64,000 nucleotides of DNA from Euryarchaeota archaeon UBA86 (lineage in GTDB: Archaea; Thermoplasmatota; Poseidoniia; Poseidoniales; Thalassarchaeaceae): assembly GCA_002503055.1 (NCBI GenBank), contig DAQX01000029.1, positions 1 through 64,000 of the forward strand. The letters run 5' to 3'. This document shows positions 42,544 through 51,750 of the stretch, in pieces; within the stretch, counting starts at the first letter, position 1, and each line of letters opens with the position of its first letter. The notes beneath the pieces are model-generated. The model ran no database searches, had not been told where the DNA came from, and saw only the letters and a list, made by a program, of their open reading frames with translations. The position numbers and the translations under genes are program-made.

Positions 42544-43887
42544 ATGTTCCGCAGGGTGCTGATAGCGAATCGAGGCGAAATCGCACTTCGTATTCTCCGC
42601 TCTCTACGCGCGCTAGGAATAGAGGGAGTTGTAGTCCATGGGCGTGAAGACAGACTAACTCTGCCCGTCAGGATGGCAGATGAAGGAGCATTCATCCCCC
42701 GCGATGACCCATTGGCATCCTATCTCGATATAGAAGCCGTAGTTGCCGCTGCCAAAGAGGTTGGAGCAGATGCTGTACACCCTGGATATGGATTCCTAGC
42801 CGAGAATGCTACTTTAGCGGAGAGACTCGCCGAGGAAGGAATCGTATTCATTGGACCTAGCCCGGGAGTTCTCAGATTATTGGGTGACAAAATCTCGGCA
42901 AGACATGCGATGGTCAAGGCCGGACTTCCTGTGGCCAAAGGTTCGGGTCAGCCAATCTCAGACGAGACAGAAGCCCTCAGTATGGCCAAAGAGATCGGCT
43001 ACCCGGTGATGATCAAAGCAGCCGCCGGAGGAGGCGGCATTGGAATGCAAGTAGTGAACTCAGGAGATGAGTTCGAATCTGCTCTAAGATTGTGCCAAGG
43101 TAGAGCCCTCTCTGCTTTCGGGGACGATAGAGTATTCGTTGAGAAGTTCATTGAAGGTGCCCAACATATCGAATTTCAGGTTCTAGGAGATGGAAACAAA
43201 GCAGTCCACTTCGGAGAGAGATTCTGCTCTATTCAGAGACGTCACCAGAAGATAATCGAGGAAGGTCCATGGCTCTCAGAAGAAGTTCGCGCAGAGCTTG
43301 GAGCCAAAGTAGTGGCCGGAGCAGAGGCCGTAGGATACAAGGGTCTGGCGACCTTTGAGTTTCTTCGAGATTCAAATGGAGAATTCTACTTCCTTGAGGT
43401 GAATCCACGAGTGCAAGTAGAGCACACCGTTACTGAGATGATTGCCGGGGTTGACTTGGTTTCCTTAGGAATCAAGGTAGCAGCAGGAGAACCACTACCT
43501 ATCTCACAATCAGATATTCAAATCTCAGGACATGCCATTCAGACTAGAATTAACGCAGAGGATCCATTCACACTCAAACCATCTCCTGGCAGAATCTGGG
43601 AATGTCATTGGCCAGGAGGGCCAGGAGTCCGAGTCGACACACACTCTCACACGGGCTATGACATGCCACCTTCATTCGACTCTTTACTAGCGAAACTCAT
43701 CGTTTGGGCACCTAATCGTGATGAAGCGTTAGCCAAGATGGATGCCGCTCTAGCAGAGACAATAATCATTGGAGTGGACACTCTAATTCCTCTTCACAGA
43801 GCAATAATGAGTGAGCCTGACTTCCGTAACGGAAATATCACCATTGCTTATCTAGATGAGCACCCGGGTATACTTGATGGGGTGTAA
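42544..43887 (+). CDS. accC: Biotin carboxylase (acetyl/propionyl-CoA carboxylase subunit A)
   Basis: A 447-residue ATP-grasp enzyme carboxylating biotin. RRVLIANRGEIALRILRSLR, DAVHPGYGFLAENATLAE, the Gly-rich loop KAAAGGGGIGMQ, RFCSIQRRHQKIIEEGP and FLEVNPRVQVEHTVTEMIAG are diagnostic. No biotin-carrier or carboxyltransferase gene is adjacent, so partners must be elsewhere. It starts MFRRVLIANRG at 42544, a few tens of bases after the CysJ-like gene, and its stop is followed directly by the PfkB gene. Confidence 0.97.
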   Translation: MFRRVLIANRGEIALRILRSLRALGIEGVVVHGREDRLTLPVRMADEGAFIPRDDPLASYLDIEAVVAAAKEVGADAVHPGYGFLAENATLAERLAEEGIVFIGPSPGVLRLLGDKISARHAMVKAGLPVAKGSGQPISDETEALSMAKEIGYPVMIKAAAGGGGIGMQVVNSGDEFESALRLCQGRALSAFGDDRVFVEKFIEGAQHIEFQVLGDGNKAVHFGERFCSIQRRHQKIIEEGPWLSEEVRAELGAKVVAGAEAVGYKGLATFEFLRDSNGEFYFLEVNPRVQVEHTVTEMIAGVDLVSLGIKVAAGEPLPISQSDIQISGHAIQTRINAEDPFTLKPSPGRIWECHWPGGPGVRVDTHSHTGYDMPPSFDSLLAKLIVWAPNRDEALAKMDAALAETIIIGVDTLIPLHRAIMSEPDFRNGNITIAYLDEHPGILDGV

Positions 43888-44853
43888 ATGTTGAAACTCG
43901 TAATTCTAGGAAGTATAGGACTCGATGATATCGAGACCCCAGTTGACAGCGGCTCGGACCTACTAGGAGGAGCCGCCGCACACGCTGGAATCGCTGCAGG
44001 GTTCCATCTTCCGGTGACTCCCCAATCGTCACCAGAGATAGGACTGGTCAGTGCTGTAGGTACTGACTTTCCATCCGATGCACAGACAACTTTAGAGAAC
44101 TCAGGTCTGAATCTAGCAGGAGTCATCCGCAAGGATGGAAGCACATTTCGATGGTCGGGCCGATATGAGGGCTCTATGGACGATGTAACTACAATCTCTA
44201 CTGAAGTAAATGTCCTCGAAGACCATATTCCTGAGATTCCGGCATCCTGGAAGAATCCGGAAGTCCTATTCTGCGCAAACACACACCCTCGTTCTCAAGT
44301 GGCGGTACTTGACCAGTGTCCGGGAGCAGTAATTACTGCACTCGACTCATTCATGCTATGGATTGAAACAGAATTCGAACTTCTCTCCGAGGCACTTCGT
44401 AAGGTGGACCTAGCCATCCTCAATGAAGAGGAGGTCTGTGCCATTGCCGGAGATGATTTAGTTCACAATGCGGCAGCCAAGATTTCCTCAGGAGAGGCCC
44501 TGTATGGGGGCATAGCAGCAGGCCCTGGGCCTAGAGGAGTAATCGTCAAGAGGGGCAGAAGCGGTTCGGTTGCTTACCTCGATTGCGGCATCATCACTCT
44601 ACCGGCATATCCAACAGATGAATTGGTTGATCCAACTGGGGCAGGCGACAGTTTTGCTGGAGGCCTATTATCCAATATCGCTGGCCGTAAGGGAGCTCTG
44701 AACCAACGCGACACTATGCGCGATGCACTTCTGCACGCGACTGTAACCGCATCATTCTCTGTTGAAGGATTAGGTGTGTCAGGCGTTAGTAATCTCGAAC
44801 GAGGACGCTACCACGCCAGAGTCGACAAGTATCGCCGCATGGTCGGACTGTAA
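43888..44853 (+). CDS. PfkB-family carbohydrate/nucleoside kinase
   Basis: A 321-residue ribokinase-fold kinase. LVILGSIGLDDIETP starts the fold, LLGGAAAHAGIAAGFHLP is the substrate-binding Gly-rich segment, NEEEVCAIAGDD and VIVKRGRSGSVAY follow, and DPTGAGDSFAGGLLS holds the catalytic Asp and anion hole. The substrate could be a sugar, inositol or nucleoside. The ATG comes right after the accC stop (TAAATG). The stop abuts the convergent membrane-protein gene. Confidence 0.92.
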   Translation: MLKLVILGSIGLDDIETPVDSGSDLLGGAAAHAGIAAGFHLPVTPQSSPEIGLVSAVGTDFPSDAQTTLENSGLNLAGVIRKDGSTFRWSGRYEGSMDDVTTISTEVNVLEDHIPEIPASWKNPEVLFCANTHPRSQVAVLDQCPGAVITALDSFMLWIETEFELLSEALRKVDLAILNEEEVCAIAGDDLVHNAAAKISSGEALYGGIAAGPGPRGVIVKRGRSGSVAYLDCGIITLPAYPTDELVDPTGAGDSFAGGLLSNIAGRKGALNQRDTMRDALLHATVTASFSVEGLGVSGVSNLERGRYHARVDKYRRMVGL

Positions 44854-46548
44854 TCACTCAAGCCGCTTGATTCCAGGTAAAGGGTGAGGATCACTCTTCG
44901 AAGAAGTCCTCCTTAGTTGTGAGAATCTCAACCCCCTCTCTTCACTAATTCGGGAATTAACAGATTCTCTGTTTTCGCCGCTGGAAACCCTCCTAACCAC
45001 ACCATCGAGTGCTTCTTTGGCAGAGTGCGGTTGATTGCCCCTAGTTTCCCGGTTCATGATATCCGCTTGATGATCTTGATCACTTCGCAGTCTGATATGT
45101 TGAGATGATTGGAAGTGAGCCTCGGAAACTTCGTCCGTAGCATCAGTGTCTCCATATTCGGAAGCATAAGTCTCAGAGCGGTTCCGAACTCTGTGTCCAG
45201 GGCCTATCAAAGCACCAATCCAACCCATTCTCTGTTTAGATGCCCTTCTTCTTCGACTGGAGTTTACTCTTCCACTACCCATTGAACTGACGATTCGAGA
45301 AACTCCTGGGAATTCATTCAGACTGGCCGAATCAATTGCCTGACCACTACTCTTTCCATCAGTGAGTAAAGCCTGCTTCGCTCTTGCCTGTCTAACCACT
45401 CCGGGTTTACATTCTTCTCTTACTGCACTATGGTTAGGGGCAGGAAGTGAGCGAGCCATGAATGGCCCGACTTCTCCCAATTGGCCTTGAGCTCGCTTAA
45501 TCATCTCTGAACTAGATGGACCTCTAGTTTCGATATTATGGTCTACAGCGCCAATGTAATTTTGTGTGATTGGATAATCTTGGGCTGGAGTCACAGACTC
45601 GCTGGGCGGCGAGGTAGTTGGAGGTGAGTAGGACGATACTGAATCAACATCGAACATTCCACCCTCTCCGAACATGTCCATTCCTACGACAGCCTCATCG
45701 AGGGCCGAATCGATTCTAGATTCTCCTGCTGGCTTCTCCTCATACCATGATGGCGACTCCTCTCTGCCCCATGCTCTGGAATAAGCATCCCCTCCTGATT
45801 CAGAAACAGGGTCATCGAACATCATCATAGGTGATGGTTCTTCAGTTGGAGGCGGACTGGCAAAGAGATTGTTAGAGAAAGTTGGCATCGGTTCTGACTC
45901 ATCCACTGAAAGAAACCCTGCCAATGGCGATGACTCGGACTCAGAAGACACTGCTAGTAATGGTTCTTCTACAGGCCCAATCTCTTGGATTTCAGGTGCC
46001 TCTAGAAGTCCCTTCAGATCTAGGACTTCACCCATGGCATCCCGGAGAGCCGGGTATGAGGGTAATTCCACATCTATATGCTCCAAACCAGTTCTAGCCT
46101 CTTCTATTGTAGAGCCGCGGCCGACTCGGTCGACCATCATGCATAGTTTGAGCAGAACTCCTTCTGTGCCAGCGATGATATGCCTGTCACCAGCTTCTGT
46201 TTCTATTGCCAAGACGGAGGTCCTTGACAAGACATACCCCAAGAGAGTCAATGAACCAGCAGCAGTTGCAACTAGGGCGTAAGGAGGAAGCAGAACTTTG
46301 AGTCCAAGATAGATTGCCATTAGACTCAGTGGAACTGACCCGGAAGGGAATAATGGGACCTTCATGTGTCGCATTCTAGAGATCGATCCGAGTGAAAGTC
46401 TGATGCCGTGGCCATCGTATCGTTCTAGAGTCAGCTGACGCCGTGTTAGAACAGCGACAAACTTCCCTCCAGACCCGACCAAACTCAGATTGCCGAACAG
46501 TTCCGACCTCTCTTCATCCTGGCCGGGCGTTAGCCCGACAGAGTACAT
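44854..46548 (-). CDS. Membrane-associated protein with long disordered region, unknown function
   Basis: A 564-residue protein. The first ~150 residues combine a beta-rich segment (FGNLSLVGSGGKFVAVLTRRQLTLERYDGHGIRLSLGSI) with a hydrophobic hairpin of two helices (SLMAIYLGLKVLLPPYALVATAAGSLTLLGYVL) and another strand set, in a layout reminiscent of a PH-like domain interrupted by membrane helices. From ~190 onward it is Ser/Pro/Glu-rich and low-complexity, ending Arg-rich. No family recognised. Start ATG 46548 chosen over a GTG nine bases upstream. Confidence 0.65.
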   Translation of the reverse strand: MYSVGLTPGQDEERSELFGNLSLVGSGGKFVAVLTRRQLTLERYDGHGIRLSLGSISRMRHMKVPLFPSGSVPLSLMAIYLGLKVLLPPYALVATAAGSLTLLGYVLSRTSVLAIETEAGDRHIIAGTEGVLLKLCMMVDRVGRGSTIEEARTGLEHIDVELPSYPALRDAMGEVLDLKGLLEAPEIQEIGPVEEPLLAVSSESESSPLAGFLSVDESEPMPTFSNNLFASPPPTEEPSPMMMFDDPVSESGGDAYSRAWGREESPSWYEEKPAGESRIDSALDEAVVGMDMFGEGGMFDVDSVSSYSPPTTSPPSESVTPAQDYPITQNYIGAVDHNIETRGPSSSEMIKRAQGQLGEVGPFMARSLPAPNHSAVREECKPGVVRQARAKQALLTDGKSSGQAIDSASLNEFPGVSRIVSSMGSGRVNSSRRRRASKQRMGWIGALIGPGHRVRNRSETYASEYGDTDATDEVSEAHFQSSQHIRLRSDQDHQADIMNRETRGNQPHSAKEALDGVVRRVSSGENRESVNSRISEERGLRFSQLRRTSSKSDPHPLPGIKRLE

Positions 46549-46651
46549 CCCGAACACACCAGCGACTCTGATTGGCTATAACTGCTCGGGAAATTGAGCG
46601 CTTGGCCGAACCGCTTACGCGCACGCGTGAGAACAGCCACAGGCTTGAGAA

Positions 46652-46666
46652 TCTGATATTATCAGA
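46652..46666. promoter_or_regulatory. TCTGATA-T-TATCAGA palindrome
   Basis: Seven-base arms around a single central T lie 104-118 bp upstream of the membrane-associated gene (46548) and 12 bp past the thioesterase stop. It could be an operator or the stem of a transcript 3' end. Confidence 0.35.
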
Positions 46667-46677
46667 AAACAGGGGGC

Positions 46678-47127
46678 TTATTCCATTGCTTTTCGTGCCA
46701 TACTGGCTCGATTCCACAGTTCCTTTTCCTCATCAGTTGTCGGAGTGAATTGTGGGATAGCGACTGGACGCTTATTGGAGTCTACAGCCACCATGAAAAA
46801 GAAGCCAGAACAGATCTCTTCGCCCTCCCATTCAGAGCGCGATAGCCGGCATGAAATAACATGCACTCCCGCAGTGCGAGGAGAAGTCCAGACTACCTTC
46901 GAAGTAGTCCTGATGATATCTCCTTGGTAGGCCGGTCGGCGAAACTTGAGGGCATCGACTGATACAGTTACAAACTCCTTGTGAGCGAACTTACTGGAGA
47001 CCATGCCTGCCGCAGTATCCATTATCGACATCAAACGTCCACCGTACAGAGTATCCATCGAGTTTGTATCTCCTGGGAATACTTCGTTCAGCAGTACAAC
47101 TGGCTCGAGAGAGTGAGGCTCAGACAT
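46678..47127 (-). CDS. Hotdog-fold acyl-CoA thioesterase (YciA/BACH type)
   Basis: A 149-residue single-hotdog acyl-CoA hydrolase. VFPGDTNSMDTLYGGRLMSIMDTAAGMVSSKF contains the conserved Asn/Asp active-site face, and VTVSVDALKFRRPAYQGDIIR and CSGFFFMVAVD follow the YciA/BACH pattern. It hydrolyses acyl-CoA to free acid and CoA. The ATG at 47127 begins MSEPHSLEPVVL; the longer frame to 47154 is less likely. It diverges from the TBP-like operon across about 114 bp. Confidence 0.9.
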   Translation of the reverse strand: MSEPHSLEPVVLLNEVFPGDTNSMDTLYGGRLMSIMDTAAGMVSSKFAHKEFVTVSVDALKFRRPAYQGDIIRTTSKVVWTSPRTAGVHVISCRLSRSEWEGEEICSGFFFMVAVDSNKRPVAIPQFTPTTDEEKELWNRASMARKAME

Positions 47128-47241
47128 TACTATCGATATGCCTCGAGAGTCCATCCCCCTTCAACCCTACATACGCACAATCAGCGTAGAAACAGTTCTT
47201 CGACCGTTGTATTCAATCGAAAGCGACCCCTCGCAGGCCTC

Positions 47242-48042
47242 ATGATCAATGGCGAGTTACGTTGGGAAACCGTGGTTCTGGAGGACCCGATGGGCGGCCG
47301 AATTGTACTATGGCCACACCTGCCATGTGTTCGAATGCCGTCTTCATTGAGGTATCGAGGCAGATGGGAAGGACTCGCTTTGTTATTCAGCCTCAGCGAC
47401 TTGAGCGAATGGAGGCAAGATGAGAAGCAGGACAAGGAAAGTCCAGGTGTTCACATCGATGCTGCAATTGCCTCAGGTACAGTTCTCGGTAGGCTGATGA
47501 AGGACCTGAAGGAGTACAATGTTGACGGCCCCAAGATTCCCGACCCGGAGCAACTCAGACTTCTCCTACATGCAGACAATGCCAGAGGAGGTATGCCGAT
47601 TTACGCAATCGAACCTGATTTGGACGATACCGATTGGATCGAATGGTTGGAGAGTAGCGCCGATAAGCAGGCTAGTATGTCCAATCTCCTATCCACTTTG
47701 ACTACATCTAGGAGATGGAAGCAGAACAGGACTAGCGCTATTTCCAAAGTGACTAGGAACAATTCTGTAGATGCAGATTTGGGGGCAGCTGCAGCATCCT
47801 GTGCTGCTTGGTGGGTGGAGGAGCAGGGTGCTCTAACCGAGGAACTACTATCGCAGAGAAATACCCGATTTGCAGCAAGGTTACGAGGTTCTCTTGCCGA
47901 TTTGATCAACAGCAGGGTTGATGATGCGGAAGCATCTGAATGCACCCTACTGGTACCGGTCCACCAAGCATGGCTGCCCTCTCTGGAGGCAGCAGTCGTG
48001 GCTTGGCCGGACCCTGAGCCAGTGAGTATGGAGGTGCGATAA
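47242..48042 (+). CDS. Unknown protein, first gene of the TBP-like operon
   Basis: A 266-residue soluble protein I do not recognise. It starts MINGELRWETVVLEDPMGGRIVLWPHLP and contains Trp/Leu-rich segments (WIEWLESSADKQASMSNLLSTLTTSRRWKQNRT) and an Ala-rich helix (DLGAAAASCAAWWVEEQGALTEELL). No membrane helix, P-loop or zinc motif is visible. The start at 47242 is favoured because the frame upstream (to 46981) overlaps the thioesterase gene on the other strand. Its stop overlaps the next start (TAATG), so it is translationally coupled to the TBP-like gene. Confidence 0.6.
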   Translation: MINGELRWETVVLEDPMGGRIVLWPHLPCVRMPSSLRYRGRWEGLALLFSLSDLSEWRQDEKQDKESPGVHIDAAIASGTVLGRLMKDLKEYNVDGPKIPDPEQLRLLLHADNARGGMPIYAIEPDLDDTDWIEWLESSADKQASMSNLLSTLTTSRRWKQNRTSAISKVTRNNSVDADLGAAAASCAAWWVEEQGALTEELLSQRNTRFAARLRGSLADLINSRVDDAEASECTLLVPVHQAWLPSLEAAVVAWPDPEPVSMEVR

Positions 48043-48569
48043 TGGAGTCTTCCGGAATTTCAGTAAGTGTTGAGACACAGACCTTCAGATTCATTCCCTC
48101 CACTCCAATTTCACATCAAGAGGCGGTTTCATTAGCCGGAGGATCAGCTAGCGGCGCGTATGTTGTAATCAGCCATGAGGAACCTAGGGCTACCTTCGTT
48201 GTCGAGCCCAACGGCTCAGTTTTGGTGCATGGAATTGCTAGAGCCGAAGTAGCTAGACTTGCAGTCCAAGAATTACTTCTTACTATGGGAATGTCAGATG
48301 ACAACATCGGGATGGAATCCGGTGAGATGCTGATTAGATTCTCAATCGGAAGGGCTGTGTTGATGCCTCTGGCCGCTGATAGATTTGAAGGAATAGAGAT
48401 GGATTCTAGACTAGGCGCGCTTAGAATAGATGCCTCCTTGCATAATTCACAAATTCTAATGTTCAACAATGGCCATGGAGTCGTCCTAGGCCAGACCTCG
48501 AAGAAGATCGCTGAGATGGCCGTGCGCCATTGGACCAAACTCCTAGACGAAGAGGGAGCACTGGCCTGA
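48042..48569 (+). CDS. Divergent TATA-binding-protein-like two-repeat protein
   Basis: A 175-residue protein built of two repeats (residues ~8-83 and ~96-172). Each ends with the TBP half-repeat pattern: EEPRATFVVEPNGSVLVHG then ARLAVQELLLTMG in the first, and SQILMFNNGHGVVLG then AEMAVRHWTKLL in the second. That matches the strand-strand-helix end of TBP repeats (ATFLIFSSGKMVCTG ... AVxKL). The conserved intercalating Phe residues of repeat 1 are largely missing, so ordinary TATA bending is doubtful. It overlaps the preceding stop codon by one base and is followed 1 bp later by a TatD-like gene. Confidence 0.72.
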   Translation: MESSGISVSVETQTFRFIPSTPISHQEAVSLAGGSASGAYVVISHEEPRATFVVEPNGSVLVHGIARAEVARLAVQELLLTMGMSDDNIGMESGEMLIRFSIGRAVLMPLAADRFEGIEMDSRLGALRIDASLHNSQILMFNNGHGVVLGQTSKKIAEMAVRHWTKLLDEEGALA

Positions 48570-48570
48570 G

Positions 48571-49458
48571 ATGATCATTGACGGCAAGTGGACTGGACCA
48601 ATTGTAGACCAGCATATACACCTAGACCGCTCAGGCCATTTTCTTTCCGCAGCTGAGGAATTCTCTCTAGCTGGAGGTACTGGGATGATGCTTGTTCACA
48701 AGCCCGCAATTCGCGGAAATTTACCTACAGACTTAGACGGGTATCGTTCAGCCTATGCAGATACGCTTTCGATGGCCGAAGAAGTCAGGAGTTCTGTTGG
48801 CCTCGAGGTCGGAGTTGTACTCGGCCCCCATCCTGTAGTATGGGAGCGTCAGATTGAATCACTCGGACATGAAAAATCAACTGAATTACATCTCGAAGCC
48901 GTAGGTCTTGCACTCGAACACATAGAAGCAGGAGAAGCCAACTGCCTAGGTGAGGTCGGACGCCCACACTATCCGGTGGATGATGATACTTGGGCATCAG
49001 CCACTGACCTACTGCTTGAGATAATGAGCATGGCATCTTCTAGTAAATGCTCTATTCAACTCCATGTCGAGAGTAATGGAGAGGCAACTTGTAGAGAGCT
49101 TGCAGGAATGTGTGACAAGACAGGATTACCTCGCGAGCGTGCAATCAGACATTATGCTCCGCCTGATGTTAGTGTCGAATTCACCCATGGTATGGCTGCA
49201 ACTGTAAGCGTCGGTCAAGGCAGCATCGAGGGTCTAGCCAGCACCGCTAGTTTGCATTCATCTCCTTGGGGGATGGAAACTGACTTCTTAGATGACTCAG
49301 ACAGGCCGGGCGCAGTTCTAGGTCCGAAGACAATACCCAAGCGAACAAATGAGCTCTGTTCGGCATTGCTTCAAGAGGGCTGGGAAGACGACGATGTAAC
49401 CCGTCTAATGAACTCAATTCACAGAGACTGGCCAGAGAGTCTGTACTCCATAACTTAG
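48571..49458 (+). CDS. TatD-like TIM-barrel metal-dependent hydrolase
   Basis: A 295-residue amidohydrolase-fold protein. It starts PIVDQHIHLDRSGHF (HxH metal pair), with GMMLVHKP, EANCLGEVGRPHYP (catalytic Glu region), IQLHVESNGE (His) and EFTHGMAATVS. This resembles the archaeal TatD-related group (COG1099). The substrate is unknown; TatD members include nucleases, lactonases and dihydroorotase relatives. Third gene of the tight TBP-like operon. Its stop overlaps the convergent small membrane gene by 4 bp. Confidence 0.82.
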   Translation: MIIDGKWTGPIVDQHIHLDRSGHFLSAAEEFSLAGGTGMMLVHKPAIRGNLPTDLDGYRSAYADTLSMAEEVRSSVGLEVGVVLGPHPVVWERQIESLGHEKSTELHLEAVGLALEHIEAGEANCLGEVGRPHYPVDDDTWASATDLLLEIMSMASSSKCSIQLHVESNGEATCRELAGMCDKTGLPRERAIRHYAPPDVSVEFTHGMAATVSVGQGSIEGLASTASLHSSPWGMETDFLDDSDRPGAVLGPKTIPKRTNELCSALLQEGWEDDDVTRLMNSIHRDWPESLYSIT

Positions 49459-49658
49459 GCCTTTGACTCCAGCTTCTGATCCGGGAGTATGAACAACAAC
49501 CCGCCAAGAGCAAACAGGAACAAAGTCAGGGCAAAGCCTTGGAATTCTCCAAGTGGGACTTCATATCCAATGCCAGAAAGACCCATTCTCCATAACGGCC
49601 CATTAATCGGCATGAATAGTAGCATTAGGGCAACGCCCAACTTCTGCCTTGCTCGCAT
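49455..49658 (-). CDS. Small membrane protein with two TM helices
   Basis: A 67-residue protein with two hydrophobic helices (GVALMLLFMPINGPLW and FALTLFLFALGGLLFIL) separated by an amphipathic loop (GLSGIGYEVPLGEFQG). No family is recognised. Start ATG 49658 is chosen because an upstream frame runs to 49697 near the tRNA. It lies downstream of tRNA-Gly(UCC) on the same strand. Confidence 0.6.
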   Translation of the reverse strand: MRARQKLGVALMLLFMPINGPLWRMGLSGIGYEVPLGEFQGFALTLFLFALGGLLFILPDQKLESKA

Positions 49659-49705
49659 AGCATCCCTATTACACTCGCATAGATGAACCGAACGCATACC
49701 TAATC

Positions 49706-49782
49706 TGGTGCGCCCGCCGGGATTCGAACCCAGGATATGAGGTTGGAAACCTCAGGTGATAACCAGACTTCACTACAGGCGC
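49706..49782 (-). tRNA. tRNA-Gly (UCC), CCA encoded
   Basis: On the minus strand the acceptor GCGCCTG pairs with CGGGCGC (one G-T pair), the D-arm loop contains GGTTA, the anticodon stem TGAGG/CCTCA encloses TTTCCAA (anticodon TCC), and the T-arm is a CTGGG-TTCGAAT-CCCGG type (one G-T pair). A discriminator and encoded CCA follow (49709-49706). With the GCC tRNA at 23.4 kb it is the second Gly isoacceptor. Confidence 0.96.
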
Positions 49783-49875
49783 GGTACATCTGCGAACACA
49801 AACCTCCACTAAACCGATTCGGTTCGAAAATCTATCAAGTGAAGCATTCAAACGCACCCCTCCTCACGGAGGGGC

Positions 49876-51750
49876 GTGTCTTCCGACAGCAACCAAGTCG
49901 ATGCTAGCAAAGCGATTAGCAGAGACGCTTCAGACACCGTCGATGACAAACAAGTCGTAGGCCGTAAGATTTGGCGAATTGCCCCTTATGTCAAGCGTTA
50001 CTGGAGGCGTGCCTTGGGAGGTTTAGTGTCCAACGGAGCGGCCAGAGCCTTCGATCTTATTCCATTCATCGCCATCGGCATGGCAGCCGATTACTATCAG
50101 AGTGGCACTTACACAAGTTCGCTAATCGAGTCGTTCGTTAATTCGGGTAATCTACCCTCTCCTGAGATTGGTTTCGGCGTATTAATTTTGATTTCATTCA
50201 TCGGATTAGCTGTTTTCCAAGGAATCAGTGAATTCCTTTGGCAGTCTACAGCCTACAAAGTCCAACACGACATCAGAATGGATGCTACTGCCAGTTTGAT
50301 GGCGATGGAAGCATCTTACTTCGAGACTAGACAGACTGGGAATCTGATGGCTGTTCTGTCTGCGGATGTAGCCCAACTGGAGGATATTGTTTCGGACGCA
50401 TCTACTTCGATGATTCGTATCCTAATCACATTTGCAACGGCCTTTACGATAATGATCTGGATGTCACCCACTCTTGCACTAATCTTGGGAATTCCACTTC
50501 TCCTGGTGATTCCAATGGTCGTGTGGTTCTCTACCAGAGTCCAGCGAAGGTACCGCAAGCAGAGAGAAAGTACAGGGGGAATAGTCTCTATTCTCGAGAA
50601 TGTGCTTTCTGGAATTGTTACAGTTCAGGCTTACAATGCTGGCAGTTTCGAACTTTCCAGAGTCGAAAGCGAGAGTGGAGAATATAGGGATCAGGCCATT
50701 CATGCAGCCAATTTGAGAAACAGATTCATTCCTGGGATCTATGTTGTCGCTGGCTTATCTTTCGCCTTACTAGTTTCTGCCGGCGGATGGTTAATGGAGT
50801 CAGGTGAGATTACTGTGGGACAGTTCGTCACATTCTTACTAATCTCAACTAGAATGACGATGCCGATGTTCATCCTCGGAATGCTTCTGAATCAACTACA
50901 GCGAGGCGAGGCTGCATCGAAGAGAGTTTTCGCGATTATCGATCTCGAGCCCACGATATTTGACAGAGAGGACGCCATGCCATTGGAGACACCAATCACA
51001 TCAATCACATTCGACGATGTATCCTTCGCTTACCCAACATCGGAAAACAATGTTCTCAACGGAATAAATCTCTCAGTATCTTCTGGAGAATTCCTTGGAG
51101 TCATGGGCCACACAGGCGCGGGCAAGAGTACCATTCTGAAACTCGTAGAGAGATTCTATGAGCCTCAGCAAGGGACTGTCAAAATCAATGGTATTGACAT
51201 CAATGAATACGCGATTAAGACTGTCAGGGAGAGAATAGGCTTCGTCAGTCAAGATCCATTCATGTTCTACGGAGATATCAGGTCTAATGTCGCCTATGCT
51301 AGAGAGGCTACGGATGATGAGATTCAGAAGTCCCTAGAGATTGCCGGGGCATGGGAATTCGTCTCCCAATTATCAGACGGAATCAATACCATGGTCGGAG
51401 ATAGAGGGGTGATGCTATCCGGAGGTCAGCGTGCTAGAATAGCACTCGCTAGAGCATTGCTCAAGGATCCCGACTTACTAGTTCTAGACGAAGCATCTGC
51501 TGCACTGGATGCAGAGACAGAGAAGAGAATCCAGATGTCTCTCTTCGGAGGTTCCAACGGCGACTCAAATAGGATCACAATCGCCGTCGCGCACCGCCTA
51601 GCTACAATCAGAAAAGCAGACGAAATTGTCGCGATGGTAGATGGAGCAATAGTCGAGCGAGGACCTCATTCAGAACTTCTTGAGAACGACAATGTATACG
51701 CGTCGCAGTGGTCGATTCAAACAGGCGAACTCGGCGCTTCCGAAGCCTAA
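49876..51750 (+). CDS. ABC exporter (TM domain fused to ATPase), MsbA/multidrug type
   Basis: A 624-residue half-transporter from a GTG start, with GGAGGGG just upstream. About six membrane helices occupy residues 40-340 (including GVLILISFIGLAVFQGISEF and FLLISTRMTMPMFILGMLL). The ATPase has GHTGAGKST (Walker A), FVSQDPFMFYGDIRSN (Q-loop), LSGGQRARIALARALL (signature), LLVLDEASAALD (Walker B) and an AHRLAT switch His. It should dimerise to export lipid or drug-like substrates. The C-terminus overlaps the convergent glycosyltransferase stop by 4 bp. Confidence 0.96.
   Translation: MSSDSNQVDASKAISRDASDTVDDKQVVGRKIWRIAPYVKRYWRRALGGLVSNGAARAFDLIPFIAIGMAADYYQSGTYTSSLIESFVNSGNLPSPEIGFGVLILISFIGLAVFQGISEFLWQSTAYKVQHDIRMDATASLMAMEASYFETRQTGNLMAVLSADVAQLEDIVSDASTSMIRILITFATAFTIMIWMSPTLALILGIPLLLVIPMVVWFSTRVQRRYRKQRESTGGIVSILENVLSGIVTVQAYNAGSFELSRVESESGEYRDQAIHAANLRNRFIPGIYVVAGLSFALLVSAGGWLMESGEITVGQFVTFLLISTRMTMPMFILGMLLNQLQRGEAASKRVFAIIDLEPTIFDREDAMPLETPITSITFDDVSFAYPTSENNVLNGINLSVSSGEFLGVMGHTGAGKSTILKLVERFYEPQQGTVKINGIDINEYAIKTVRERIGFVSQDPFMFYGDIRSNVAYAREATDDEIQKSLEIAGAWEFVSQLSDGINTMVGDRGVMLSGGQRARIALARALLKDPDLLVLDEASAALDAETEKRIQMSLFGGSNGDSNRITIAVAHRLATIRKADEIVAMVDGAIVERGPHSELLENDNVYASQWSIQTGELGASEA

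Noticed and set aside
46981..47241. Long N-terminal extension of the protein at 47242
   Set aside because: It overlaps the thioesterase gene on the other strand and reads as its antisense; the ATG at 47242 begins plausible protein.
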